This document shows, in pieces, positions 7,167 to 13,213 of a stretch of 64,000 nucleotides of DNA. This DNA is from a virus. Position 1 is the first letter of the stretch; each line of letters begins with the position of its first letter. Below the pieces are notes generated by a model. The model had not been told where the DNA came from and did not search any database. It saw only the letters and a list, made by a program, of their open reading frames with translations. The stretch is from positions 1 through 64,000 of IMG/VR virus record IMGVR_UViG_3300047471_000162. One strand, written 5' to 3'. The translations under genes were made by a program, and so were the position numbers.

Positions 7167-7337
7167 TTACTTTCCCTTGCATTGATCCCGATATTGTGAT
7201 TCTGTACCATTAGGGTTGAAATACAACCAGTTTCTCAGTTTTCCCCAGCATTCTACAGTCAATTCATGCTGCACAGGATGTCCGGGTACCAGACAGTAAC
7301 CCTTCTTACCGATTTCCATTGATCTCTCAAAACTCAT
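7167..7337 (-). CDS. small hypothetical protein
   Basis: A 56-residue protein starting MSFERSMEIG, with GYCLVPGHPVQHE and two further Cys, perhaps a small metal-binding fold. It ends 4 nt before the HNH start, consistent with one operon. An AAGGATAAAG purine stretch precedes the ATG. It is the first gene of the leftward operon. No good consensus promoter was found upstream on the minus strand. Confidence 0.65.
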   Translation of the reverse strand: MSFERSMEIGKKGYCLVPGHPVQHELTVECWGKLRNWLYFNPNGTESQYRDQCKGK

Positions 7338-7412
7338 GTACTTTATCCTTAGTTACTAGTTCCATACCCCTTGAAGACTACTGTACCAGGGAAGCTCTGG
7401 GATTACCAGGGG

Positions 7413-7441
7413 TTGACAGGCTGTACCCCGATCTGTATACT
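7413..7441 (+). promoter_or_regulatory. sigma70-type promoter
   Basis: TTGACA, 17-nt spacer, TATACT: a near-perfect consensus. It points right, toward the ribbon-helix-helix gene and the RNA region, and stands back-to-back with the leftward operon. Confidence 0.85.
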
Positions 7442-7530
7442 TGTCTTTTATATACATAACTAATAATTCTATCTACTCTTAACTAATAATTATTTCTTTT
7501 ACTATTAACTTTATTTATCGGAGGTATATT

Positions 7531-7728
7531 ATGACTAATCCTAGTAAGGCTATGTTATCCAGAAGTGTAAGACTACCTAAGAGTCTTATTGAAGAACTAC
7601 AGAAGCAAGCAGAACTTAAGGATATTGGCATTACCGTACATATTCGAGAGGTACTAGAAGCATATGTGAGTACTTCTAGATTGATTGAAGAAATTTGGAC
7701 TTCTGAGGCACTTTCAGAGAATGTATGA
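7531..7728 (+). CDS. ribbon-helix-helix DNA-binding protein
   Basis: A 65-residue protein with the typical ribbon-helix-helix layout: a short beta strand (SRSVRLP), helix A (KSLIEELQKQAEL), a turn, and helix B (TVHIREVLEAYV). CopG/Arc-type proteins bind operators as dimers. GGAGG lies 7 nt before the ATG and a consensus promoter lies 90 nt upstream. As first gene of the rightward region it is a plausible regulator of this divergent intergenic space. The family is inferred from pattern, not from a search. Confidence 0.75.
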   Translation: MTNPSKAMLSRSVRLPKSLIEELQKQAELKDIGITVHIREVLEAYVSTSRLIEEIWTSEALSENV

Positions 7729-7779
7729 TCTTATTCATACAAGGGTATATCAGTGATTTATTAGAAACTTTGAGGAATA

Positions 7780-7989
7780 ATGTCAGAACTTAGAGATACC
7801 TACCACACCCTCTGGAACCAATTACCTGGTACAGTTCCTACTGCTGGTTTTGCTACAGAGAAGGATGCCAAGTTCTATATAGAAAGAGATCTTGATAGAA
7901 AGATCTCTTTATTGCAGATAGCTGCACTTATTGAAATTGTGGAGAGACTAGGGGAAAAGCATGTTGACACAGGAACAGGAAGTAATTAG
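7780..7989 (+). CDS. small hypothetical protein
   Basis: A 69-residue, mostly helical protein starting MSELRDTYHT, with GAGGAAT before the ATG. No family recognised. Its last codons overlap the start of the 7961-8179 gene and also contain a consensus promoter (7964-7992). Confidence 0.65.
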   Translation: MSELRDTYHTLWNQLPGTVPTAGFATEKDAKFYIERDLDRKISLLQIAALIEIVERLGEKHVDTGTGSN

Positions 7990-8179
7990 ACTACTCGTAG
8001 TTGCTCTGCACAAACTAGGTGGATCCATGGATGTGGATCAGACACTGCTTGACAATCTGGGCTTCCAACAGATAGTGTGGAACCACCACGCAGATATGGC
8101 ATACACTACAGTATCGGTCAAGTCTGGTGAAGTGCTTATAGCATCTATTGACAATGACGTGGTGGAGGTAGTACTGTAG
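7961..8179 (+). CDS. small hypothetical protein
   Basis: A 72-residue protein starting MLTQEQEVIR after AGGGGAAAAGC, overlapping its upstream neighbour by 29 nt. It has a helical N-terminal half and a beta-rich C-terminal half (TTVSVKSGEVLIASI, VVEVVL). No family recognised. Its TAG stop shares a G with the GTG start of the next gene, supporting coupled translation. Confidence 0.65.
   Translation: MLTQEQEVIRLLVVALHKLGGSMDVDQTLLDNLGFQQIVWNHHADMAYTTVSVKSGEVLIASIDNDVVEVVL
7964..7992 (+). promoter_or_regulatory. sigma70-type promoter inside an operon
   Basis: TTGACA, exactly 17 nt, TAGACT, within the overlap of two small genes. The spacing and -10 box match the other promoters seen here, so it may be a real internal promoter feeding the tRNA region; chance within coding DNA is possible. 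Confidence 0.5.
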
Positions 8180-8343
8180 TGGGAACAAATAACGTTTCGG
8201 GGGAAAAGCAATGCTTCTTTAAGACTTGCCGTATTCCGTATACTACTAGTATCGAGTTTCGTGATCAATTTATTCAGGTATGTCCTGAGCACGCACTACG
8301 CTACGGTACATCTTACGAGAAGAAACTTGCATCTAAGAAGTAG
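8179..8343 (+). CDS. small Cys-containing protein, GTG start
   Basis: A 54-residue protein. Its GTG overlaps the previous stop by one base and GGAGG lies 10 nt upstream. CFFKTC and VCPEHA could form a small zinc site. It ends in a basic tail (KKLASKK). Function unknown. Confidence 0.65.
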   Translation: MGTNNVSGEKQCFFKTCRIPYTTSIEFRDQFIQVCPEHALRYGTSYEKKLASKK

Positions 8344-8375
8344 ATATGCAATAATGATTAAGCCTCCTTTCAAAA

Positions 8376-8415
8376 CTCTAGAGACACCGAATCGTGAGAT
8401 TGTCGATCTCTAGAG
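8376..8415 (+). other. hairpin upstream of the first tRNA
   Basis: CTCTAGAGA and TCTCTAGAG form a perfect 9-bp stem, with an inner ATCG/CGAT pairing. It lies between the last small gene and tRNA-Pro and could be a processing signal or a weak terminator (no T-run). Confidence 0.5.
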
Positions 8416-8418
8416 CCC

Positions 8419-8490
8419 CGGGCACGGGGAAGATGGTAATCCGCCTGCTTTGGGAGCAGGATGAACTCGGTTCGATTCCGGGGTGCCCGA
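8419..8490 (+). tRNA. tRNA-Pro (TGG)
   Basis: Acceptor CGGGCAC/GTGCCCG, anticodon stem CCTGC/GCAGG with loop TTTGGGA, T-arm with TTCGATT. First tRNA of the cluster; position 8 is G, not the usual T. Confidence 0.9.
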
Positions 8491-8495
8491 CGTGT

Positions 8496-8582
8496 TAATA
8501 TGTGCCGTTGCATGTGGCAACGCAACTCCCTCGCAAGGGGACTGGGGTCATGTCCGGATGGGTTCGAATCCCTGCATATTAG
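8496..8582 (+). tRNA. atypical long-variable-arm tRNA, anticodon uncertain
   Basis: Acceptor TAATATG/CATATTA and a standard T-arm with TTCGAAT are clear, and the variable arm is long. The D region forms an unusual CGTTGC/GCAACG hairpin. Two registers of the anticodon stem are possible, giving CGC (with U33) or GCA (with C33). Neither fits the usual identity of long-arm tRNAs (Leu, Ser, Tyr). Confidence 0.65.
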
Positions 8583-8641
8583 CTTTAACTTGAGTTATAA
8601 ATCACGTATAGACATCACTAAACACACAGTAAGTAGGTTCA

Positions 8642-8827
8642 ATGTTTACCTGCAAGAATTGTGGTGAAGATATCAGAAACGGCAGTTCTACTGTTTATAT
8701 GAATGGAAATCATCCAATACTCTGGGTACATGACCTTGGTGGCTCTTCCATATGCGATCCGCAATGGAAGTATAGTCCTAGAGCAGAACCTCAAAACACA
8801 ACAGATACGATGCTAAATACAAATTAA
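8642..8827 (+). CDS. small zinc-ribbon-like protein
   Basis: A 61-residue protein opening MFTCKNCGEDI, a CxxC knuckle, with a later SSICDP cysteine. This resembles small phage proteins with one treble-clef-like fold. No strong ribosome binding site is seen (GTAGGT 7 nt upstream). It lies between two tRNAs and is probably translated from the tRNA transcript. Function unknown. Confidence 0.6.
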   Translation: MFTCKNCGEDIRNGSSTVYMNGNHPILWVHDLGGSSICDPQWKYSPRAEPQNTTDTMLNTN

Positions 8828-8838
8828 TAACTCTATAT

Positions 8839-8910
8839 GGGCATGTAGCTTAGTTGGTAAAGCGGTGGGTTGAAGCCCCGCAGTCGTCGGTTCAATTCCG
8901 AACTTGCCCA
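8839..8910 (+). tRNA. tRNA-Phe (GAA)
   Basis: Acceptor GGGCATG with CTTGCCC (one T-T mismatch), anticodon loop TTGAAGC, T-arm TTCAATT. The loop has C at position 38. Confidence 0.88.
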
Positions 8911-8930
8911 CATTAAACTTTGGAGAGATT

Positions 8931-9095
8931 ATGGCAAAGAAGAATGATACACCCAAGGATCTTCCGGTCCTTATGCCTACTGGCAAGCGTCCTTCTTTGA
9001 AGGAACTGGCAGATACCGCTAAGATTGATCCAGTAGTAGATCGTCTTATCACCGATAAGAATATTTCAGTATCCGCGTTTAACTCCTCAATTTAA
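8931..9095 (+). CDS. small hypothetical protein
   Basis: A 54-residue protein starting MAKKNDTPKDLP with GGAGAG at good spacing. An earlier in-frame ATG at 8904 would begin inside tRNA-Phe and is rejected. Basic N terminus, then a helical C-terminal part. Function unknown; it sits between tRNA-Phe and tRNA-Met. Confidence 0.65.
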   Translation: MAKKNDTPKDLPVLMPTGKRPSLKELADTAKIDPVVDRLITDKNISVSAFNSSI

Positions 9096-9102
9096 TAGTT
9101 TT

Positions 9103-9175
9103 GCCTGATTAGCTCAGCGGTCAGAGCGCGGGACTCATAAGCCCGTGGTCATCGGTTCGAATCCGATATCAGGTA
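9103..9175 (+). tRNA. tRNA-Met (CAT)
   Basis: Acceptor GCCTGAT/ATCAGGT, anticodon loop CTCATAA, T-arm TTCGAAT. The anticodon stem has three G-C pairs (GGG/CCC), as in initiator tRNAs, but also an A-G mismatch next to the loop; whether it is initiator or elongator is unclear. Confidence 0.88.
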
Positions 9176-9177
9176 CT

Positions 9178-9251
9178 GCGCGGATAGAGAAACGGTGTCT
9201 CGCGAGCCTCATAAGCTCGAAAGTAGTGTGGGTTCGACTCCCCCCTGCGCC
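9178..9251 (+). tRNA. tRNA with CAT anticodon (Met or Ile2)
   Basis: Acceptor GCGCGG/CTGCGC, anticodon stem CGAGC/GCTCG with loop CTCATAA, T-arm with one mismatch. It begins 2 nt after tRNA-Met. It could be a second Met tRNA or an AUA-reading Ile tRNA if lysidine-modified; tRNA-Ile(TAT) elsewhere makes the second less needed. Confidence 0.8.
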
Positions 9252-9435
9252 ACCACTTATCCTTAGGGATTAGTAGATATATCGAAAGATAGAAGGTTAC
9301 TGTACACCCTTATACGAGTACAGTACTCTGGGGACTAAGCAGATTACTAAGATCTGGCTGACTAGGAGTATAAACTAGGAGGCCCACTAAAACTTTATCG
9401 TCCTCCGGAGGCACGACGTTAAACTACCTCCACCT
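9252..9435 (+). other. structured non-coding stretch between tRNAs
   Basis: No gene. Several hairpins are visible: ATCC/GGAT near 9260, a perfect 8-bp TACTGTAC/GTACAGTA, CAGAT/ATCTG, a repeated ACTAGGAG word and a CCTCCGGAGG palindrome near 9410. It is probably transcribed with the tRNAs; function unknown. Confidence 0.4.
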
Positions 9436-9506
9436 GCGGATATTGCATAATGGTAGTGCCCAACTCTTCCAAAGTTGAGGCGCGGGTCCGATTCCCGCTA
9501 TCCGCT
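9436..9506 (+). tRNA. tRNA-Gly (TCC)
   Basis: Acceptor GCGGATA/TATCCGC, anticodon stem CAACT/AGTTG with loop CTTCCAA. The genome continues CCA after the discriminator base, so the 3' CCA may be encoded. Confidence 0.95.
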
Positions 9507-9510
9507 CCAA

Positions 9511-9581
9511 TCCCGATTCGTATAAAGGCATTACGCTGCTCTCTGGAAGCAGTCATCGAAGTTCGAATCTTTGATCGGGAG
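9511..9581 (+). tRNA. tRNA-Gln (CTG)
   Basis: Acceptor TCCCGAT/ATCGGGA, anticodon stem CTGCT/AGCAG with loop CTCTGGA, T-arm TTCGAAT. Confidence 0.93.
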
Positions 9582-9584
9582 CTT

Positions 9585-9711
9585 TAGTACGTGGAGCAAC
9601 TGCATTCCGTCTGGTTCACAGCTTTGGCAGACAGGTAGATGCATAGCGTTGACACAATACCTTAGCGGGTATAGGCTATCAAGGACATAAGCTGAGAGAT
9701 AGCGCGTACTA
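9585..9711 (+). ncRNA. cloverleaf-like structured RNA, not a tRNA
   Basis: TAGTACG at 9585 pairs with CGTACTA at 9705 and encloses three hairpins: TGCAT..GTCTG/CAGAC..ATGCA, ATACC/GGTAT, and GCTATC/GATAGC. There is no T-loop signature. It lies between two tRNA-Gln genes. A promoter-like TTGACA-N17-TAGGCT overlaps it. Confidence 0.45.
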
Positions 9712-9718
9712 TTTAGTT

Positions 9719-9797
9719 TTAGTAGGTCTGGGTAGTCTGCTAGCGACTGTAATCGGAGCCACCCTTTAATATGCGAGGAACGAGCTTTCCCTACTAA
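9719..9797 (+). ncRNA. possible second structured RNA
   Basis: TTAGTAGG and CCTACTAA form an 8-bp closing stem around about 60 nt that hold a small AGTC/GACT hairpin within a GGGT/ACCC pairing. The closing stem is acceptor-like but no T-arm is present. Weaker case than its neighbour. Confidence 0.3.
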
Positions 9798-9802
9798 TTT
9801 AA

Positions 9803-9873
9803 TCCCCTGTGGTGTAAAGGTAGCACCGGAGCCTTTGGATCTCCTAGTCTTGGTTCGAATCCCGGCAGGGGAG
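9803..9873 (+). tRNA. tRNA-Gln (TTG)
   Basis: Acceptor TCCCCTG/CAGGGGA, anticodon loop CTTTGGA, T-arm TTCGAAT. One mismatch closes the anticodon stem. Confidence 0.9.
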
Positions 9874-9877
9874 CTTT

Positions 9878-9969
9878 TCGTATGTATGAGCAATTGGAAG
9901 ACGCGACCATCTAGAATGGTGCACCCGCCTGGGTATTAACGGATGTGGGTTCAAATCCCACCTTACGAA
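9878..9969 (+). tRNA. long-variable-arm tRNA, probably Leu (TAG)
   Basis: Acceptor TCGTATG/CTTACGA with one mismatch, T-arm GTGGG/CCCAC, long variable arm. The anticodon hairpin ACCA-TCTAGAA-TGGT gives TAG if symmetric, but then position 33 is C; an AGA reading (Ser) is the alternative. Another Leu(TAG) exists at 12756. Confidence 0.7.
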
Positions 9970-10002
9970 AACTTTACTAACTTAATCTTATGAGGTACTA
10001 TC

Positions 10003-10176
10003 ATGGCAGAAAAGAAGAAAGCCGTTAAACATGTAGGTTTTAAGAATGCTGAGAAGAAAGTAGAATCTGAGGGCTATTCAAAGAAATCCGCAGGTGCTAT
10101 TATCGCATCAGCTTCTCGTAATGCTTCTTCTGCTGAAAAGAAAAAGAACCATAAGCTTAATAAAGTAAAAGGCTAA
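10003..10176 (+). CDS. small basic protein
   Basis: A 57-residue Lys-rich protein starting MAEKKKAVKHVGFKNAEKKV and ending KLNKVKG. The central SKKSAGAIIASASRNAS block resembles small basic proteins that recur in large actinobacterial phages, whose function I do not know. GAGG lies about 10 nt before the ATG. Its composition suggests nucleic-acid binding (inference). Confidence 0.75.
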   Translation: MAEKKKAVKHVGFKNAEKKVESEGYSKKSAGAIIASASRNASSAEKKKNHKLNKVKG

Positions 10177-10193
10177 ACTATAGGAGGCAAACT

Positions 10194-10502
10194 ATGGGGT
10201 ATTACTCAACATTTGAAGTTATTGATACTGATATTCAGGATATTGTCGATATTCTAAATGATGTATTAGAGGACACTGCGCACCCCGGATGGGTTACTTA
10301 TAGTAACGAGGAAGTTCACGGTTGCGGCTCCACTAAATGGTACGACTGGATAGAGGATTTGGCACTCTTCGCTACCAAATATCCTGACAACTTTCTTGTC
10401 ATCGAGCGTTGTGGTGAAGAGTCTCCAGATATGTCTAGAGCAATTGTCCGTCATGGTACTGTGCGGGAAGTTGAGCCCGAGATAGTATGGCCTGAATATT
10501 GA
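10194..10502 (+). CDS. conserved-type phage protein, unknown function
   Basis: A 102-residue protein opening MGYYSTFEV, with KWYDWIEDL and later VIERCGEES, a pattern (KWYDW, GEES/GD) I recognise from a widespread family of small phage proteins of unknown function. AGGAGG lies 7 nt upstream. It follows the small basic gene by 17 nt and is likely co-transcribed. Confidence 0.8.
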   Translation: MGYYSTFEVIDTDIQDIVDILNDVLEDTAHPGWVTYSNEEVHGCGSTKWYDWIEDLALFATKYPDNFLVIERCGEESPDMSRAIVRHGTVREVEPEIVWPEY

Positions 10503-10550
10503 TGGTATTCTCCTATTAAGATATGTGACACTTAATAGGAGAATATTTTT

Positions 10551-10982
10551 ATGCCAAAGCAAACAAAGTCTGAGCAGATTGATATGCTTCAAACAGAGTT
10601 AAAAGAAGCTCAAGCTATCATTCGTACTAAGACTAATAGAATAGACGAACTTCATAGTCAAGCTGACGATTTCATGGGTATAATTAGCGATCTAAATGCT
10701 GAGATTGCTAAACTTATTCATACTCCTGAGTTCGCTGCTGATACAGAGTCTGCATTTGACAGAGGACGTCAGGATGGAGTACGCTCTCTCGTATACTCGG
10801 CACAAGGCAAGCTAGTAGATATGCAGAAGGAGATTGAGGTACTTGTGCAATCCCTGGTTCGCAAGTATAGTAGAGACATGAGTTGGGATCTGTTCCATGG
10901 CGGTTATCCTTCTAGCGAGGAAGTAAAGCTACCAGATACAGACTTCACCAGAAAGCTACTAGACAACGCTGAGAAGTTGTAG
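10551..10982 (+). CDS. coiled-coil hypothetical protein
   Basis: A 143-residue protein whose first ~60 residues form a clear heptad-rich coiled coil (EQIDMLQTELKEAQAIIRTK), followed by further helices and a C-terminal region with WDLFHGGYP. TAGGAG precedes the ATG at good spacing. No family is recognised; it could be a structural or scaffolding partner of unknown process. Confidence 0.8.
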   Translation: MPKQTKSEQIDMLQTELKEAQAIIRTKTNRIDELHSQADDFMGIISDLNAEIAKLIHTPEFAADTESAFDRGRQDGVRSLVYSAQGKLVDMQKEIEVLVQSLVRKYSRDMSWDLFHGGYPSSEEVKLPDTDFTRKLLDNAEKL

Positions 10983-11015
10983 TACAGTAGTTAATACGAG
11001 CCCGCAAGGGCTTAT

Positions 11016-11088
11016 CCTCTCGTAGTGTATTGGTGTAGCACGGCACCCTGTCACGGTGTAAGGGCCGGTTCAATTCCGGTCGGGAGGA
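11016..11088 (+). tRNA. tRNA-Asp (GTC)
   Basis: Acceptor CCTCTCG/CGGGAGG, anticodon stem GCACC/GGTGT with loop CTGTCAC, T-arm TTCAATT. Confidence 0.93.
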
Positions 11089-11092
11089 CGTA

Positions 11093-11229
11093 TCCGGTTA
11101 GTGGAATAGTCATCCGGACACATGCGAAAAGCTATGAATTGCATGTCGGCATAGAAGTGGCGCAGACAAGGGAAGGGCCACCAGCGAGGAGAACCAGTCG
11201 AAAGGCTGGGCACAAGGGATGAGACTCGC
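11093..11229 (+). other. structured non-coding stretch between tRNAs
   Basis: No gene. Hairpins TCCGG/CCGGA, CATGC/GCATG, GTGGC/GCCAC and GCGAG/CTCGC (the last enclosing CCAG-TCGAAAGG-CTGG) occur in series. This density suggests a structured RNA rather than spacer; no tRNA T-arm is present. Confidence 0.4.
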
Positions 11230-11244
11230 ACTAAACTTAATAAT

Positions 11245-11317
11245 GCTCGATTGGACTAGCGGTTATGTCGCTTCCCTCTCAAGGAAGAGATCACGGGTTC
11301 AAATCCCGTATCGAGTA
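11245..11317 (+). tRNA. tRNA-Glu (CTC)
   Basis: Acceptor GCTCGAT/ATCGAGT, anticodon stem CTTCC/GGAAG with loop CTCTCAA, T-arm TTCAAAT. Confidence 0.93.
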
Positions 11318-11381
11318 CAAGGCTATAGGTTCAGAACCTTAATTGGTGCCGGAATTCTGAATAGGCATCCTATGGCTTCAT

Positions 11382-11459
11382 GCCGCTGTTACTCTGTTGG
11401 TAGGGGTGCCCTGGTTTTCACCCAGGATGTCAGCGCCGGTTCGATTCCGGTCAGCGGTA
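11382..11459 (+). tRNA. tRNA-Glu (TTC)
   Basis: Acceptor GCCGCTG/CAGCGGT, anticodon stem CCTGG/CCAGG with loop TTTTCAC, T-arm TTCGATT. The 64 nt before it hold only small hairpins. Confidence 0.93.
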
Positions 11460-11539
11460 CTTCATTAATTTAATAACTTTCCTATACAATAGACTTATGC
11501 TATAGCGAGCATTTCTATTTTCCTAGGAAAGGTATTCCC

Positions 11540-11839
11540 ATGGCTTTTACTTATACTATTGTTAAGGCTGATGCACTAGCCGTTAACGATCAGGTTCGTG
11601 CGGCAGTTATGCAGGACGGTCACTGCTACGTATTTCCAGTCCCTACAACTTCTGGGGCAACATTTCCCACCACTGTACGTTCTATCACTAATCTAGCTGC
11701 CGGTACTCCTGGTGCTGGTGGAACTGATGGACTATACAGTGTGCAGCTAAATAACGCTTCTGTATTTGCTCTACCAGTTGATTTCGTTATTAACGATAAT
11801 AACGACTTCATCGTTAAGGCAACAGGTACTGCTCCGTAA
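11540..11839 (+). CDS. hypothetical, beta-rich protein
   Basis: A 99-residue protein, low in charge, rich in Val, Thr and Gly, starting MAFTYTIVKADALAVNDQVR. The pattern looks like a small beta-barrel or virion-associated protein, but no family is recognised. AGGAAAGG lies upstream of the ATG. It has its own leader of ~80 nt after tRNA-Glu, including a TATACAAT word near 11483 that could be part of a promoter. Confidence 0.75.
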   Translation: MAFTYTIVKADALAVNDQVRAAVMQDGHCYVFPVPTTSGATFPTTVRSITNLAAGTPGAGGTDGLYSVQLNNASVFALPVDFVINDNNDFIVKATGTAP

Positions 11840-11878
11840 GTCTTGAAGGTTGGCCACTAACCTGATATAGTGGCACTT

Positions 11879-11952
11879 GCCCCTATAGCTCATGTAGGCA
11901 GAGCAGGACTCTTGTAAAGTTCAGGCGGAGGGTGCAAGTCCTTCTGGGGGCT
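11879..11952 (+). tRNA. tRNA-Thr (TGT)
   Basis: Acceptor GCCCCTA/TGGGGGC, anticodon stem GGACT/AGTTC with loop CTTGTAA. The T-loop is TGCAAGT instead of TTCRANN, a slight oddity. Confidence 0.88.
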
Positions 11953-11990
11953 CTTGATTTAAAATCAACTGGTCTGCTACACTAATATCT

Positions 11991-12395
11991 ATGAACACTT
12001 GTAAATACTGTAATTTAGATATAGATAGCAGATCAGTTAAAATCTACTGTAATAATATTTGTCAGCAGAAATTTCAACAGGCTGAGAAAATAAAACTATG
12101 GTTAGAAACTGGTAAAGCTTACGCAGGTTCACATAAGAATCATTATGTTCGTAATTATGTAGCAGATGAGCAACAGCATCTTTGTGATATTTGTAGTTTT
12201 CCAGATTCATGGAATAATATGGACCTAGTTTTTGTATTAGATCATATTGACGGGGACTCTAGTAATAACTGGAGAACTAATCTTAGATTAGTTTGTCCTA
12301 ACTGCGATAGTCAGTTGTCAACGTATAAAGCTAAAAATAAAGGAAATGGACGACATTCTAGGCGGGAACGTTACGCAGAGGGTAAGTCCTATTAG
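11991..12395 (+). CDS. HNH endonuclease
   Basis: A 134-residue protein with an N-terminal CKYC / YCNNICQQKF zinc finger and a C-terminal HNH domain: LCDICS, VLDHIDGDSSNN, then LRLVCPNCDSQL and a basic tail. Composition is AT-rich relative to the tRNA genes. Free-standing HNH genes of this form are typical mobile genes in phage tRNA clusters. There is no good ribosome binding site close to the ATG. Confidence 0.92.
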   Translation: MNTCKYCNLDIDSRSVKIYCNNICQQKFQQAEKIKLWLETGKAYAGSHKNHYVRNYVADEQQHLCDICSFPDSWNNMDLVFVLDHIDGDSSNNWRTNLRLVCPNCDSQLSTYKAKNKGNGRHSRRERYAEGKSY

Positions 12396-12404
12396 ATTTA
12401 GGTT

Positions 12405-12541
12405 ATGCACAGTAACACCTGGCACGGTGGTCTTGAAACCAAAGGTACTTCCGGGGTATCGTTGAAGGGTCAAGAGATAATCCGATTAAACGCTGAAGAC
12501 CTGTGTATCGAGACCGGTGTATGAACCGTCATCTCGATTAT
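12405..12541 (+). other. non-coding stretch with hairpins
   Basis: No gene. GGTCTT (about 12429) can pair with AAGACC (about 12498), and TCGAGA..CGGT/ACCG..TCTCGA forms a strong hairpin at about 12507-12538 directly before the next tRNA. Confidence 0.35.
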
Positions 12542-12615
12542 GCTCCAATATCCCAGCGGCTAGAGGACGCAAGCTCAAACCTTGTGTGTCGTGGGTTCGA
12601 ATCCCACTTGGAGTA
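12542..12615 (+). tRNA. tRNA with CAA anticodon (Leu by code), short variable loop
   Basis: Acceptor GCTCCAA/TTGGAGT, anticodon stem GCAAG/CTTGT with loop CTCAAAC, T-arm TTCGAAT. The variable loop is short, unlike normal bacterial Leu tRNAs, so charging identity is uncertain. Confidence 0.82.
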
Positions 12616-12628
12616 CGTAATATTTAAT

Positions 12629-12711
12629 GCCCGCATGGTGAAATCAGGCAGCCACGATTGACTTAAAATCAATTGTCTTCGGACGTGTCGGTTCGAGTCC
12701 GACTGTGGGCA
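12629..12711 (+). tRNA. tRNA-Leu (TAA)
   Basis: Acceptor GCCCGCA/TGTGGGC, anticodon stem ATTGA/TCAAT with loop CTTAAAA, long variable arm, T-arm TTCGAGT. Confidence 0.93.
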
Positions 12712-12729
12712 CGAGCTTTAAGGAAACCG

Positions 12730-12755
12730 TTGGGCATGACAACGGAACCAATTTT
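12730..12755 (+). terminator. weak hairpin between Leu tRNAs
   Basis: CCGTTG/CAACGG stem followed after 6 nt by ATTTT. It may be a processing hairpin rather than a terminator, since tRNA genes continue. Confidence 0.3.
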
Positions 12756-12836
12756 GCCCGTGTGGCGGAACTAGGCAGACGCGCCTGACTTAGGATCAGG
12801 TTCTTCGGAGTGCAGGTTCGATTCCTGTCACGGGTA
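12756..12836 (+). tRNA. tRNA-Leu (TAG)
   Basis: Acceptor GCCCGTG/CACGGGT, anticodon stem CCTGA/TCAGG with loop CTTAGGA, long variable arm, T-arm TTCGATT. Confidence 0.93.
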
Positions 12837-12866
12837 CGTTAATAAATCCTACAAGGAGGCAACCTT

Positions 12867-13079
12867 ATGGATATCTTGGGGACTCTTGGTCCTTGGCTTC
12901 TTCTTATTATCATTGGTGGTTTTACTATCTTTATGACTCAGAAGAAGGGTTGGAAGTGGCAGCAGATTATCGCTGGAGTTTTACTTCTAGCAGCACTCTA
13001 CGGTAACTTTCCTTCATTACCTCAAAGTATCAATACTGGACTGAACAGTATCGTTACATCCTTTGAGAAAGGTAAGTAA
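12867..13079 (+). CDS. small membrane protein, candidate holin
   Basis: A 70-residue protein with two predicted membrane segments: PWLLLIIIGGFTIFM near residues 9-23 and IIAGVLLLAALYG near 34-46, joined by a basic KKGWKW turn. AGGAGG lies upstream. It is the closest membrane protein to the endolysin gene, which follows after one tRNA; the size and topology fit a holin. This is inference from position and shape only. The 22110-22466 gene is a rival candidate. Confidence 0.75.
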   Translation: MDILGTLGPWLLLIIIGGFTIFMTQKKGWKWQQIIAGVLLLAALYGNFPSLPQSINTGLNSIVTSFEKGK

Positions 13080-13093
13080 AGCCTTCGGGCTAT

Positions 13094-13161
13094 AGGGAGC
13101 GCACTGGGTGCGGGACACTCTCCAAAAGTATCCTTGCGGGGTTCGATCCCCCGGCTCCCTG
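13094..13161 (+). tRNA. tRNA-Trp (CCA), truncated D-arm
   Basis: Acceptor AGGGAGC/GCTCCCT, anticodon loop CTCCAAA, T-arm TTCGATC. The D-arm is GCAC-TGG-GTGC with only a 3-nt loop, making the RNA 68 nt long. Confidence 0.85.
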
Positions 13162-13213
13162 CTTTTCCTGTAGAATAGCTAAAGAATTAGTTATTCTACT
13201 ATAAGGAGCACAA

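Noticed and set aside
9649-9677. TTGACA-N17-TAGGCT promoter-like sequence
   Set aside because: It lies inside the paired arms of the structured RNA at 9585-9711 and the -10 box is weak; not listed as a promoter.
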